Position numbers and translations under genes: made by a program
Part shown: positions 34,135 through 43,563 of the stretch, in pieces
Layout of the letters: each line of letters begins with the position of its first letter
Position numbering within the stretch: position 1 is the stretch's first letter
Notes under the pieces: model-generated
What the model saw: only the letters and a program-made list of their open reading frames with translations
Database searches by the model: none
Told to the model about the DNA's origin: nothing
Origin: Saprospiraceae bacterium
Lineage (GTDB): Bacteria; Bacteroidota; Bacteroidia; Chitinophagales; Saprospiraceae
Direction: 5' to 3'
Assembly (NCBI GenBank): GCA_016710585.1
Contig: JADJVN010000001.1
Span: forward strand, 124,001-188,000
DNA length: 64,000 nt

Positions 34135-35159
34135 AAAATCACTTGAAAAAACAGGGTATCATTGTACCAAGTGGGAAAACTTTCATTCCCTTCTGTATTA
34201 ATAGAACTCGGCAATGCTTCAGGTTCAGACCATTCATCATTCACTTTAAAACTAATGTATAAATCAAACTTTCGATCCTTATTTCTATCAGAAGAAAAAA
34301 CAAGAATAGAGTCACTTTTGTGTATTGCAGGTTGGATTGAATTTGATTCAACATCATATAAATCGAGCTGCTCAGGGCTGGTGTAGTCATTATTCTCTAT
34401 TTCACAAACGAATATCTGGCAATAGCTATGAATACTCGCATCTTTACTACAATGAGTAAAATAAATTCTCTTTTTTAGATTCGAAATACTAGGGGTTGCT
34501 TCGTGGTGTTTTGAATTAATTGTTTTTAAATCTATAATTGTTTTATCTAATGCATCCCATTTAAAAATATCAGTATACAATCTTCCAGTCCAATTATAAA
34601 TATCACTCCCAGTTGATCCGATTCGATCTGAAGAAAATAAAATATTCCCTGATCTGTCATAACAAGCTGAAAAGTCTGCAAACTCAGTATTAATATCAGA
34701 TTTTGGAAAGACGGATACGTTCAATTTTGAATTTGATTTTTTCCATGATTGCGCTAATTTACACATGGATATTTCTTTTCGATATAAACTCTTATCTTGA
34801 ACTTCATTAGTCAATTTCTGAAAGGCCTGAATAGCCTCTATATATTCTTCCTGCCTTTTCAGGCCAAAGGCCATTTCTTCAAGTGACTTCAATCCATAAC
34901 CTTGATCATACGCTACTTTAAACCAATCCAAACTCTTCTTATACTCAGCTTGGAATTTATAACATTGCCCTATCCTGAAAGCTGCTTTTGATTTAGCTGA
35001 TTCGTCTTTCGTCGATGCAAATATTTTTTGATAAGATAATAATGCCAGATTATATTTTTTTTGGTTGAAATAGACTTCTGGGTTTACTTTATTTATTGCA
35101 CACCCAATGAATAAAATATTCAGAAAAATTATTAGAATCTTGTTTTTAGAAATATACAT
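34113..35159 (-). CDS. PorE-like OmpA-family lipoprotein, N-terminal fragment (frame break)
   Basis: A lipoprotein signal (MYISKNKILIIFLNILFIGC) precedes TPR-like helices (residues 25 to about 130: ALLSYQKIFAST, FRIGQCYKFQ, WFKVAYDQGYG). WD40-like beta-propeller blades follow (GNILFSSDRIG, ILVFSSDRNKDRKFDLY). With the downstream fragment the order TPR, propeller, regulatory-like domain, OmpA is that of PorE, a T9SS periplasmic component. Paralogues of this design are common, so function is inferred. I start at 35159, where a lipobox follows, not at the upstream start at 35195. The break is one base missing from the A6 run at 34146-34151. Confidence 0.78.
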   Translation of the reverse strand: MYISKNKILIIFLNILFIGCAINKVNPEVYFNQKKYNLALLSYQKIFASTKDESAKSKAAFRIGQCYKFQAEYKKSLDWFKVAYDQGYGLKSLEEMAFGLKRQEEYIEAIQAFQKLTNEVQDKSLYRKEISMCKLAQSWKKSNSKLNVSVFPKSDINTEFADFSACYDRSGNILFSSDRIGSTGSDIYNWTGRLYTDIFKWDALDKTIIDLKTINSKHHEATPSISNLKKRIYFTHCSKDASIHSYCQIFVCEIENNDYTSPEQLDLYDVESNSIQPAIHKSDSILVFSSDRNKDRKFDLYISFKVNDEWSEPEALPSSINTEGNESFPTWYNDTLFFQVIFCLVWVD

Positions 35160-35355
35160 ATTCAATTTACGTTTGCAAGATAAAGCATAAAACAATTAAT
35201 TCAACAATTAATCCTCCACCATAAACAAATTTTAACAAAATCAATGATTCAGATTTATAATTAAAGTGAGACAATAATACTTTGATTTTAAAGTTATATT
35301 AGGGTCAAACAATTGCCGAGCTTATTAAGGTATTGGTAGAATTTCAAAGCTGTTA

Positions 35356-35387
35356 TTTGATGATTCCCAATACTTTTATTACATTTG
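35356..35387 (+). promoter_or_regulatory. Bacteroidota housekeeping promoter of the carA operon
   Basis: A -33 TTTG at 35356-35359 and a -7 TACATTTG at 35380-35387 are separated by 20 bases, within the known Bacteroidota spacing. This is the most complete promoter in the window. The carA ATG is 26 bases downstream. The remaining spacer back to 35160 holds only a direct repeat ACAATTAAT at 35192 and 35204. Confidence 0.6.
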
Positions 35388-35413
35388 CAAAAATTTAATA
35401 TATCTTCTACTAA

Positions 35414-36529
35414 ATGAAAGGAGCAATGGACGAAAAAGCATTCCTACTGCTTGAAGACGGGAGCTTTTTTGAAGGATATTCTGCAGGAGCAAGAGGGACA
35501 ACAAGTGGTGAAATATGTTTCAACACAGGCATGACAGGATATCAAGAAATTTTTACAGACCCTAGTTACTATGGGCAAATCATGACCATGTCAAATGTTC
35601 ATATTGGAAATTATGGCTCAAAAAAGACAGACTCAGAATCCAATAAAGTCCAAATTGCAGGTTTAATCGTAAGAAATTTCTCAAATCATTATTCCAGAAC
35701 AGCGGCAGATGAATCTCTTCAAGACTACCTTACTTCAAATAATATTATTGCAATAAGTGGCATTGATTCGAGGGCTTTAGTTCATATTATTCGCAATAAA
35801 GGCGCTATGAATGCTGTGATATCTACCGAATTGACAGAAATAAAATCACTAAAAGCTGCTTTAGATAATACGCCTTCAATGGTCGGTCTTGAATTAGCAT
35901 CTATTGTTTCAACCCACTCAGCATACGAATTAGGCTCAGAGTCGTCTAAATACAAAGTTGCAGTCATGGATTTTGGCGTTAAAAAAAGTATATTAGACCA
36001 ACTCTTGTTGCAAGGTTTCCACATCAAAGTTTACCCAGCTAAAACAAGTTTTGAGGAAATTAGCTTGTGGACTCCAGATGCTTATTTCCTTTCAAACGGC
36101 CCTGGTGATCCAGAACCGATGCACTATGCTATTGATACTGCAAAGAAAATGATTGATTCAAGAAAACCAACTTTTGGAATCTGTCTTGGTCATCAGATTT
36201 TATCCCTTGCATTTGGTGTATCAACCTATAAAATGCATCATGGACACAGAGGCGCCAATCATCCAGTAAAAAATCTGATCACAGGATTAGGAGAAATCAC
36301 AAGCCAAAATCATGGCTTTGCAGTTGATAGAGAACAATTATTAAACAGAAAAGATGAATTGCGAATAAGTCATATCAATTTAAATGATCATTCTATTGAA
36401 GGATTTGAACACAATAATTTACCAGTTTTTTGTGTACAATATCATCCTGAAGCAGGACCAGGACCTCATGATTCAAGATACTTGTTCGATCATTTTTCAA
36501 AAAAAATAAATCAATCATATATAAATTAA
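35414..36529 (+). CDS. carA: Carbamoyl-phosphate synthase small subunit
   Basis: Glutamine amidotransferase subunit that supplies ammonia to CarB for carbamoyl phosphate (arginine and pyrimidine synthesis). The N-terminal CPSase domain includes FFEGYSAGARGTTSGEICFNT-like sequence with TGMTGYQEIFTDPSYYGQI. The amidotransferase domain has its nucleophile in FGICLGHQILSLAFG and the His-Glu pair in VQYHPEAGPGPHDS. Length 371 is normal. eno follows after 4 bases. carB is not in the window. Confidence 0.97.
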   Translation: MKGAMDEKAFLLLEDGSFFEGYSAGARGTTSGEICFNTGMTGYQEIFTDPSYYGQIMTMSNVHIGNYGSKKTDSESNKVQIAGLIVRNFSNHYSRTAADESLQDYLTSNNIIAISGIDSRALVHIIRNKGAMNAVISTELTEIKSLKAALDNTPSMVGLELASIVSTHSAYELGSESSKYKVAVMDFGVKKSILDQLLLQGFHIKVYPAKTSFEEISLWTPDAYFLSNGPGDPEPMHYAIDTAKKMIDSRKPTFGICLGHQILSLAFGVSTYKMHHGHRGANHPVKNLITGLGEITSQNHGFAVDREQLLNRKDELRISHINLNDHSIEGFEHNNLPVFCVQYHPEAGPGPHDSRYLFDHFSKKINQSYIN

Positions 36530-36533
36530 GATA

Positions 36534-37823
36534 ATGAGCCATATAGTTGATATCAAGTCTAGACAAATTTTAGATTCTCGAGGTTTCCCAACAGTAGAAG
36601 CAGAAGTGTATACATCATCCGGTCTTTTTGGCCGAGCGGCAGTTCCGTCAGGGGCTTCCACTGGAAAACATGAGGCAGTAGAAAAAAGAGATGGGGACAA
36701 GAAAAAATATCACGGCAAAGGCGTCTTAAAAGCTTGTGCACATATTGAAGAAGAAATATCAGATGTGCTATTAGGTGTTGAAGTCAGTGACCAAAGGTAT
36801 ATCGATCAATTACTTATAGAAGCTGATGGCACTCCAAATAAATCTAACTTCGGGGCTAATGCTACATTAGCTGTATCTATTGCATGTGCAAAAGCCGCAG
36901 CAATCGAGACTGGGATGTCACTATATAAATACATTGGAGGTATCAATGCACATATCCTTCCAGTACCAATGATGAATATCATCAATGGCGGTGCTCATGC
37001 TGACAATAAACTTGATTTCCAAGAGTTTATGATCATGCCTATCAATGCCAACACATTTTCTGATGCATTGAGAATTGGGTCTGAAGTGTTCCACACTTTA
37101 AAAACGGTATTAAAATCAAAAGGGCACGGTACGAATGTCGGTGACGAAGGCGGATTTGCCCCAAACCTAAATAGTAATGAAGAGGCACTTGAAATCATCC
37201 TTGAAGCAATCCAAAAAGCTGGTTATAAAGCTGGGAAAGATATCGTTATCGCATTAGATGCTGCTGTCAGTGAAATGTATAATTCAAGAAAAAAACTCTA
37301 CGAATTCCATAAATCTGGAGAAAAATCTTTGGATTCAGCTGGGATGGTAGCTTACTGGGCAAAATGGGCTAAAAAATACCCAATCTTTTCCATTGAAGAT
37401 GGACTTGCTGAAGACGATTGGGATGGCTGGAAATTAATGACTCAAAAACTTGGAAACCAAATCCAAATTGTTGGAGATGATTTTTTTGTAACTAATCCAA
37501 TAAGACTGCAAAAAGGAATTAACGAAGGCTGTGCAAATGCCTTATTGGTAAAAGTAAACCAAATTGGAACTTTAACAGAAACTATTAATGCTGTACAATT
37601 AGCGCAAAGAAATAAATACAATTGTGTGATGAGCCATAGGTCCGGGGAAACTGAAGATACAACGATTGCTGATCTGGCTGTGGCGTTAAACTGTGGACAG
37701 ATTAAAACTGGCTCATTGTCAAGAACAGATAGAATAGCAAAATACAACCAATTATTACGAATAGAAGAAGAATTGGGCGAACAAGGAAGATATTTAGGAA
37801 AAAGTATACTTGATAGAAAATAA
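36534..37823 (+). CDS. eno: Enolase
   Basis: Glycolytic 2-phosphoglycerate dehydratase, 429 residues. Motifs are SRQILDSRGFPTVEAEV, the substrate loop AAVPSGASTGKHEA, GDEGGFAPN with a catalytic glutamate, SIEDGLAEDDWDGW and the signature LVKVNQIGTLTETI. SHRSGETEDTTIADLAVAL is also complete. It sits 4 bases after carA and 31 before divIC, likely one transcript with an internal promoter near 37829. Confidence 0.98.
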   Translation: MSHIVDIKSRQILDSRGFPTVEAEVYTSSGLFGRAAVPSGASTGKHEAVEKRDGDKKKYHGKGVLKACAHIEEEISDVLLGVEVSDQRYIDQLLIEADGTPNKSNFGANATLAVSIACAKAAAIETGMSLYKYIGGINAHILPVPMMNIINGGAHADNKLDFQEFMIMPINANTFSDALRIGSEVFHTLKTVLKSKGHGTNVGDEGGFAPNLNSNEEALEIILEAIQKAGYKAGKDIVIALDAAVSEMYNSRKKLYEFHKSGEKSLDSAGMVAYWAKWAKKYPIFSIEDGLAEDDWDGWKLMTQKLGNQIQIVGDDFFVTNPIRLQKGINEGCANALLVKVNQIGTLTETINAVQLAQRNKYNCVMSHRSGETEDTTIADLAVALNCGQIKTGSLSRTDRIAKYNQLLRIEEELGEQGRYLGKSILDRK

Positions 37824-37828
37824 TCATG

Positions 37829-37836
37829 TATATTTG
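37829..37836 (+). promoter_or_regulatory. -7 promoter element before divIC
   Basis: TATATTTG matches TAnnTTTG exactly, 18 bases before the divIC ATG. A TTG at 37810-37812 (16 bases upstream) could serve as the -33. It would give divIC-sucD expression independent of carA-eno. Confidence 0.4.
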
Positions 37837-37854
37837 CCTCACTGACTAAGGTTT

Positions 37855-38175
37855 ATGAAAAATAAATTTAAAAATGAGGTAAATCCATTGGAAATACTAC
37901 GATTTCTATGGAATAACAAAATTTTATTATCTCTCGCATTTTTTGTCATTTATTTGGCATTTTTTGACAAATACAGTTTAAACACACAGTACAAACTGTA
38001 TAAAGGTCTATCAAAATTGGAAAATGACAAAAAGGAATATATCCGTAAAATTGCCCAAGCAAAAAGGGATAAATGGGATATAGAAAGAGATTATGAAAAA
38101 TTTGCAAGAGAAAGATATTTGATGTCTCGACAAAATGAAGATATCTTTGTGATCGAAAATCAAACTAAAAAGTAA
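37855..38175 (+). CDS. Septum formation initiator family protein (FtsB/DivIC)
   Basis: A 106-residue bitopic division protein: short cytoplasmic N terminus, one membrane helix (LLSLAFFVIYLAFFDKYS, residues 24-42), then a periplasmic coiled coil (KLENDKKEYIRKIAQAKRDKWDIE). A conserved FARERYLMSRQNEDIFVIE end follows. Expected to bridge FtsL and FtsQ in the divisome. Location directly after eno is also seen for ftsB in Proteobacteria. Confidence 0.88.
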   Translation: MKNKFKNEVNPLEILRFLWNNKILLSLAFFVIYLAFFDKYSLNTQYKLYKGLSKLENDKKEYIRKIAQAKRDKWDIERDYEKFARERYLMSRQNEDIFVIENQTKK

Positions 38176-38176
38176 A

Positions 38177-39055
38177 ATGAGCGTATTAGTCAACAAGCAT
38201 TCAAAAATTATTGTACAAGGATTTACTGGTAAGGAAGGCACTTTCCACGCAGAGCAAATGATTGCCTATGGAACCAATGTCGTAGGAGGTGTCACGCCTG
38301 GTAAGGGAGGTCAAACTCATCTCGACAGACCTGTATTCAATACAGTAGTGGATGCTGTTAATCAAGCTGGAGCTGATACTTCATTGATTTTCGTACCACC
38401 AGCTTTTGCAGCGGATGCTATCATGGAAGCTGCTGAAGCAGGTATCCGTGTTATTATCTGTATTACAGAAGGTGTCCCAGTACAGGACATGGTGAAAGTA
38501 AAAGAATATATTAAAAATTATCCTTGTAGACTTATAGGACCAAATTGCCCAGGTGTGATCACCCCTGATGAAGCGAAAGTAGGTATCATGCCAGGATTCA
38601 TTCATAGAAAAGGAAGAATAGGTATCGTATCTCGATCTGGCACACTAACTTATGAGGCTGTAGATCAAGTTACCAAAGCTGGCATGGGACAGTCTACTTG
38701 TATTGGCATAGGTGGAGACCCAATTCCTGGCACCACTACATTAGAGGCAGTGCAACTTTTAATGGCTGATTATGAAACTGATGGAATCATCATGATCGGT
38801 GAGATCGGTGGATCAATGGAAAGTGATGCTGCACAGTGGATCAAGCAATATGGAACCAAACCAGTGGTTGGATTCATTGCAGGTCAAACAGCACCTAAAG
38901 GCAGAAAAATGGGCCATGCTGGGGCAATCGTCGAAGGCAAAGGTGATACAGCTGAAGCTAAAATGGAAATGATGAGAGAATGTGGCATCCATGTCGTAGA
39001 TTCTCCTGCAAATATTGGTATAACTATGAAGAAAGCAATGGAAAGTAAGGGATAA
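38177..39055 (+). CDS. sucD: Succinate-CoA ligase subunit alpha
   Basis: The TCA-cycle ligase alpha subunit, 292 residues. The CoA-binding Rossmann domain starts IIVQGFTGKEGTFHAEQMIAYG; GGVTPGKGGQTHLDRPVF follows. The phosphohistidine lies in KMGHAGAIVEGKGDTA. VDSPANIGITM closes the protein. It begins 1 base after divIC ends. The beta subunit gene is not in the window. Confidence 0.97.
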   Translation: MSVLVNKHSKIIVQGFTGKEGTFHAEQMIAYGTNVVGGVTPGKGGQTHLDRPVFNTVVDAVNQAGADTSLIFVPPAFAADAIMEAAEAGIRVIICITEGVPVQDMVKVKEYIKNYPCRLIGPNCPGVITPDEAKVGIMPGFIHRKGRIGIVSRSGTLTYEAVDQVTKAGMGQSTCIGIGGDPIPGTTTLEAVQLLMADYETDGIIMIGEIGGSMESDAAQWIKQYGTKPVVGFIAGQTAPKGRKMGHAGAIVEGKGDTAEAKMEMMRECGIHVVDSPANIGITMKKAMESKG

Positions 39056-39061
39056 AAATCC

Positions 39062-40000
39062 TTACCAAATTGCTGATTCTTTAATTTTTCCTAGAACGAG
39101 TTCATATATCGCTGATAAGGTATAATTGCCGCCTTTAGCATAATCTGATATTTTATAACTCGTCCCATCTGTAAAATTTATAAAACAAGTTATTACTTGA
39201 TCTGAATTTTCTGATGACCCAAAAGTTGGAGATTTTGATTCTAATTTCAAATTTTTACACAGATTCTGAAGCAAACGTAGATCAGACTCATCACATGTGG
39301 ATTTGTAATACCCTGCATCTTCTCTAGTATTTTTGATCGTCTGCATTATTAACCCACCTACACTATCTACCTTTAATTTGTAATCGGGACATCCTCCGAA
39401 TTGGCAAAAACTATGAAGCTGTATGAAACTCAATTTTTTATCAACAGGATGTTTATTATATTCTAGCAAACTCCCAAATCTATGATATAGTGTATCTTTC
39501 TGAACTAAGCCAAGTTTGTAATATTCACTAAAAATCTTGGGTTCATATGTTTCTTTTCCTTTCTTTATCGTCTTTCTTCTTTCAGTAGCATAGTGCTTTA
39601 TTATGATTAGTGGACCCTTTTTAGTTTCTTCAATGAAAGGAACCCGCAAATCACCCTTTTCTTCAAAAGCTCTAACTTCTATATAATTATACTTTCCTTC
39701 TTCTTCAGCTAAGATTAAATAGCTGATATTTTGTTTTTTTTCATGTCCTGTAATAAATAAATCTGAAAGACCATCATCATTGAAATCACCAACAAACCAA
39801 GGAGAGTATTCTATAGAATCGAGATATAATTGATTATCTTCATATAATACCTTAACACCAAGATTGAAATTCTTTAGCTCTTTAAATTTATCTTTGACAA
39901 ATACAATAACTTCCTTATCCAAAGTAAACTCATCTAGCTCTTGAGCATTAAGATTCAAACCAAAAAAACAAAAAAATAAAATATAACGCAACATACACAT
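39062..40000 (-). CDS. Secreted DUF6438 domain protein with FG-GAP-like repeat
   Basis: A 312-residue protein with a signal peptide (YILFFCFFGLNLNAQ). An FG-GAP/VCBS-like motif (FVGDFNDDGLSDLFIT) follows near residue 70. The C-terminal half matches DUF6438: a FCQFGGCPDYKLKVDSVGG opening, an AGYYKSTCD loop and a closing SDYAKGGNYTLSAIYELV. No function is established for that domain. It begins 1 base downstream of dnaE, so it is probably cotranscribed with it. Confidence 0.7.
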   Translation of the reverse strand: MCMLRYILFFCFFGLNLNAQELDEFTLDKEVIVFVKDKFKELKNFNLGVKVLYEDNQLYLDSIEYSPWFVGDFNDDGLSDLFITGHEKKQNISYLILAEEEGKYNYIEVRAFEEKGDLRVPFIEETKKGPLIIIKHYATERRKTIKKGKETYEPKIFSEYYKLGLVQKDTLYHRFGSLLEYNKHPVDKKLSFIQLHSFCQFGGCPDYKLKVDSVGGLIMQTIKNTREDAGYYKSTCDESDLRLLQNLCKNLKLESKSPTFGSSENSDQVITCFINFTDGTSYKISDYAKGGNYTLSAIYELVLGKIKESAIW

Positions 40001-40001
40001 T

Positions 40002-40661
40002 CTAATTCAATTTATAAGCAATCCCCAAATCTTCTAACTCCGCTAATAAATCACCACTCACCTCTACTTTATTTTTAGTTGACATAAAATCAAGTTTGAT
40101 TTCTCTTGACGGGTCGATGATCTCAACTTTTACTGGCAAAAGTCCCTTATGTTTTTTGCAAGTTTGAAATAATCCTGAGATCATATTATCATTTATTGAA
40201 TTCAAAGATACTAGGGTAGTCATTTTTTTTGTAAGCAAATTCAAGGAGTTTGACAGCAAACTAATATTTTGTATCCGAAACTCCCACTCGCCTTTTTTAT
40301 TTTCCCATGTACTTTTCTCATAGGTTCCTTCAATCATTACTGGACAGCCATTCTCTAGATAATTTTTAAATTTGATATACTTTTCCTTAAAGACACTCAT
40401 TTCCAAACTGGCATCATAGTCAGTAAGTTTGAAATTGGCGAAACCACCTCCTTTTTGATTTGTCCTATGGTTTACATCAGTAATCAATCCACATAATCTG
40501 ACACGAGAACCTAAAAGACTATCACTTTTAAATTTATCTAACTCTTCAATTTTACAATTTGAAGTGTATTTTATTTCCCTGATATAATCATCCAGAGGAT
40601 GTGAACTTAAATAAATTCCAGCAATCTCAACTTCCTTACTGAGTTTATAAATGGAACCCAA
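40002..40661 (-). CDS. dnaE: DNA polymerase III subunit alpha, C-terminal fragment (frame break)
   Basis: The last about 200 residues of the replicative polymerase. They include KLSKEVEIAGIYLSSHPLDDY, which in intact DnaE precedes the OB-fold. The OB-fold nucleic-acid domain follows (GSRVRLCGLITDVNHRTN). The first three residues (MGS) are out-of-frame. Joining to the upstream frame through one extra base at AAA 40649-40651 gives PWVPFYKLSKEVEIAG, the expected sequence. Confidence 0.92.
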   Translation of the reverse strand: MGSIYKLSKEVEIAGIYLSSHPLDDYIREIKYTSNCKIEELDKFKSDSLLGSRVRLCGLITDVNHRTNQKGGGFANFKLTDYDASLEMSVFKEKYIKFKNYLENGCPVMIEGTYEKSTWENKKGEWEFRIQNISLLSNSLNLLTKKMTTLVSLNSINDNMISGLFQTCKKHKGLLPVKVEIIDPSREIKLDFMSTKNKVEVSGDLLAELEDLGIAYKLN

Positions 40662-43549
40662 GGTTCTGCTTGAGGTGCTTTAGGGGCTTCAATATCAGCT
40701 GATACCAAATCTCCAAATAGAGATGCGGTTGTATTTTCCATCGAACTTTGGTAACTTGTTCCCCACTTAATCATCTGTTCAATATAAGTTGGAAATTTTT
40801 CAACCGGCGCAAAATATTGGGCCCGATGCATATTTTCAAAACTATCCAAAGCTCCAGCCAATACACAACTCTCTATAACTTTTTTATTAAAAATTCTAGA
40901 ATTTAAGCGCTTGACCATGTCTACAAAATCAACAAACTTCTCCTTCTGTCTTTCGATCAGAATATCTTCAACAGGGCCTTCTCCTACCCCCTTGATAGCT
41001 GAAAGACCAAAACGAATTTCTCCCTTATCATTAACGGTAAAAAATAATTCACTTTCATTGACATCAGGACCGAGAACTTTTATTTTCATTCGTTTAGCCT
41101 CATGCAAATAGAGTCTTAGTGAATCCATATCATCCTTACTGTGAGTCAATACAGCGGCCATAAATTCAGCGGGATAATGCGCTTTCAGATAACCAGTTTG
41201 GAATGCTAATATTGAGTATGCGGCAGCATGTGATCTGTTGAAGCCATAGGAAGCAAACTTAGCCATAACATCAAATATTTCCTCAGCTTTCTCTACTTCC
41301 AATCCCTTTGCTACAGCTCGCTCACTGAAGATAGATTTTTGCTTGTCCATCTCTGATTTTTTCTTCTTTCCCATGGCACGTCTGAGGATATCTGCTTCAC
41401 CTAAACTATAATCTGCCATGATCTGCGCAGCTTGCATGATTTGTTCTTGGTATACCATAATCCCATAGGTTGGCTTCAGGATTTCTTCCATCCACTCATG
41501 CGGGTAAGTCACTGGAACTCTACCATGTTTTCTGCTTATGAACTCCCCTATATAATCCATTGGACCCGGTCTAAACAAGGCATTCATTGCAATGATATCT
41601 TCTATTCCAGAAGGTTTGAGATTCTTGAGATGAGCACGCATCCCATCCGATTCAAACTGGAATAAGCCTATTGTATTTCCTGCTTGGAATATTTCCAAAG
41701 TTTTAGGATCATCAAAGGAAATATTTTCTAAATCTATTTTGGTATTCTCTCCATGTCTTTTTTTAATATTTTCTATTGCATCATTTATTATCGTCAAGGT
41801 GGTAAGACCCAAAAAGTCCATTTTAAGCAAACCAAGATTTTCAATAGATCCACCTTCTACTTGAGTCACCCATAATGATGTATCTTTAGCTGTAGAGACT
41901 GGAATAAATTTCATGATATCATCTGGTGCAATGATTACTGCTGATGCATGAACACCTGTATTCCTTACAGAACCTTCTAGTTTTATCGCAGTCTGCAATA
42001 CATCTGCTTCAAGATTGGTCCCACTTGATATTTTACGCAATTCAGCAATATTAACTTTCTCATCTGCTCCAAAATCATCCGAGATTTCTTTGTCCAAATC
42101 CAAAATCTCTTTAAGCTGAGTCCCGGGTCTTGAAGGCACTAATTTGGACAGTCGATCAGATATGGACAAGTCTAATTTCTTTACTCTTGCCACATCACGA
42201 ATTGAAGATTTTGCTGCCATAGTACCAAAAGTAACGATTTGTGCAACCTGATTATGACCATATTTTTTAACGACATAATCAAGCACTTTATCTCTTCCCC
42301 TATCATCAAAATCAATATCAATATCGGGCATAGAAACCCTTTCAGGATTTAAAAATCGCTCAAATAGTAAATTGTATTTAATAGGATCAATATCTGTAAT
42401 AGTCAAACAATAAGCAATAACAGATCCAGCGGCTGATCCCCTACCTGGACCCACACTAACACCTAAAGTGCGCGCTGCTAGTATAAAGTCTTGAACAATC
42501 AAGAAATATCCGGCAAAGCCCATCTTGCGAATGACTTCTAATTCGAAGTCAATCCGTTTCTTGGTGAGATCATTCAATATACCATACCTCATAGCGGCAC
42601 CTTGGTAAACTAAATGGGTTAAATAATCGATTTGCTCTTTAAAAGGATCTGGTAACGGAAATTTAGGCAATAATAAATTATTAAAAAGATTGGGCACATA
42701 ACATTTGTCTGCCACTTCAAGTGTATTCTCTAATGAGTTGGGTAAATCATGGAAAATCTTTTCCATCTCATCACTCGTCTTAAAAAAATAATCTTGACTT
42801 GAGAATCTAAAGCGATCTTCATCTTCTACATTGGAAGCTGTATTGATACACAACAATATATCATGCGGCACTGCATCTTCTTCATTGAGATAATGTACAT
42901 CATTCGTTGCGATTACTTTGACATTATATTTTTTTGCAAGTCGAAGAAGTTGTTGATTTACATCTTCTTGTCCAATCCCCATATTATCTAGATTGGTGTT
43001 GCCCTTTTGTCTTTGAATCTCGATATAATAATCATCACCAAAAATATCAAGCCACCATTTTAATAAATTTTCAGCCTCTGCAAAATTTCCTTTGATAATT
43101 GCTTGAGGGATCTCAGCACCAATACAACAACTGGTTGCAATGATTCCCTTGTGATATTTTAAGATCAATTCCTTGTCTATCCTCGGAAACTTTCCATACA
43201 AACCCTCAATAAAACCTAGTGAGCAGAGTCTTGAAATATTCTCATAACCTTCTGGATTCTTTGCTAATAATAATTGATGATATCTTTTATCGCTTTCACC
43301 ACCACTTTTCAAAAAAGACTGTTTATGGCGATCGTCTACTAAGTAAAATTCACAGCCCAAGATTGGCTTTATATCATTCTTTTTTGCTTCATTTACAAAA
43401 TCATAACAGCCGAACATATTGCCATGATCAGTCAAAGCTACAGACTTCATGCCATCTGCTTTTGCTTTTTTCATTAAAGCAGAAATATCTGTGGCTCCAT
43501 CCAACAATGAATATTGTGTATGACAATGTAAATGACAAAATTTCGACAT
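40607..43549 (-). CDS. dnaE: DNA polymerase III subunit alpha, N-terminal and catalytic fragment (frame break)
   Basis: The catalytic alpha subunit of the replicase. An N-terminal PHP domain starts FCHLHCHTQYSLLDGAT. The polymerase active-site aspartates are in SMPDIDIDFDDRGRD. GRGSAAGSVIAYCL, FRPGPMDYIGEFISRKHGR and YQEQIMQAAQIMADYSLGEAD (thumb and fingers) are intact, as is the helix-hairpin-helix region IKGVGEGPVEDI. Residues after PWVPF are frameshift product. The full gene is 40002-43549 (about 1180 residues). Since dnaE is essential and single-copy in most bacteria, the break is most likely a sequence error. Confidence 0.95.
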   Translation of the reverse strand: MSKFCHLHCHTQYSLLDGATDISALMKKAKADGMKSVALTDHGNMFGCYDFVNEAKKNDIKPILGCEFYLVDDRHKQSFLKSGGESDKRYHQLLLAKNPEGYENISRLCSLGFIEGLYGKFPRIDKELILKYHKGIIATSCCIGAEIPQAIIKGNFAEAENLLKWWLDIFGDDYYIEIQRQKGNTNLDNMGIGQEDVNQQLLRLAKKYNVKVIATNDVHYLNEEDAVPHDILLCINTASNVEDEDRFRFSSQDYFFKTSDEMEKIFHDLPNSLENTLEVADKCYVPNLFNNLLLPKFPLPDPFKEQIDYLTHLVYQGAAMRYGILNDLTKKRIDFELEVIRKMGFAGYFLIVQDFILAARTLGVSVGPGRGSAAGSVIAYCLTITDIDPIKYNLLFERFLNPERVSMPDIDIDFDDRGRDKVLDYVVKKYGHNQVAQIVTFGTMAAKSSIRDVARVKKLDLSISDRLSKLVPSRPGTQLKEILDLDKEISDDFGADEKVNIAELRKISSGTNLEADVLQTAIKLEGSVRNTGVHASAVIIAPDDIMKFIPVSTAKDTSLWVTQVEGGSIENLGLLKMDFLGLTTLTIINDAIENIKKRHGENTKIDLENISFDDPKTLEIFQAGNTIGLFQFESDGMRAHLKNLKPSGIEDIIAMNALFRPGPMDYIGEFISRKHGRVPVTYPHEWMEEILKPTYGIMVYQEQIMQAAQIMADYSLGEADILRRAMGKKKKSEMDKQKSIFSERAVAKGLEVEKAEEIFDVMAKFASYGFNRSHAAAYSILAFQTGYLKAHYPAEFMAAVLTHSKDDMDSLRLYLHEAKRMKIKVLGPDVNESELFFTVNDKGEIRFGLSAIKGVGEGPVEDILIERQKEKFVDFVDMVKRLNSRIFNKKVIESCVLAGALDSFENMHRAQYFAPVEKFPTYIEQMIKWGTSYQSSMENTTASLFGDLVSADIEAPKAPQAEPWVPFINSVRKLRLLEFI

Positions 43550-43563
43550 AATTCTTTTCTATT

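Noticed and set aside
35192..35212. Direct repeat ACAATTAAT twice, 12 bases apart, upstream of carA
   Set aside because: Short and A/T-rich in a very A/T-rich spacer, about 150 bases from the promoter; chance is likely.
40649..40651. Programmed ribosomal frameshift in dnaE
   Set aside because: No A-rich slippery heptamer in the proper phase and no strong downstream hairpin were seen, and seven other genes' breaks share the same homopolymer-loss pattern.
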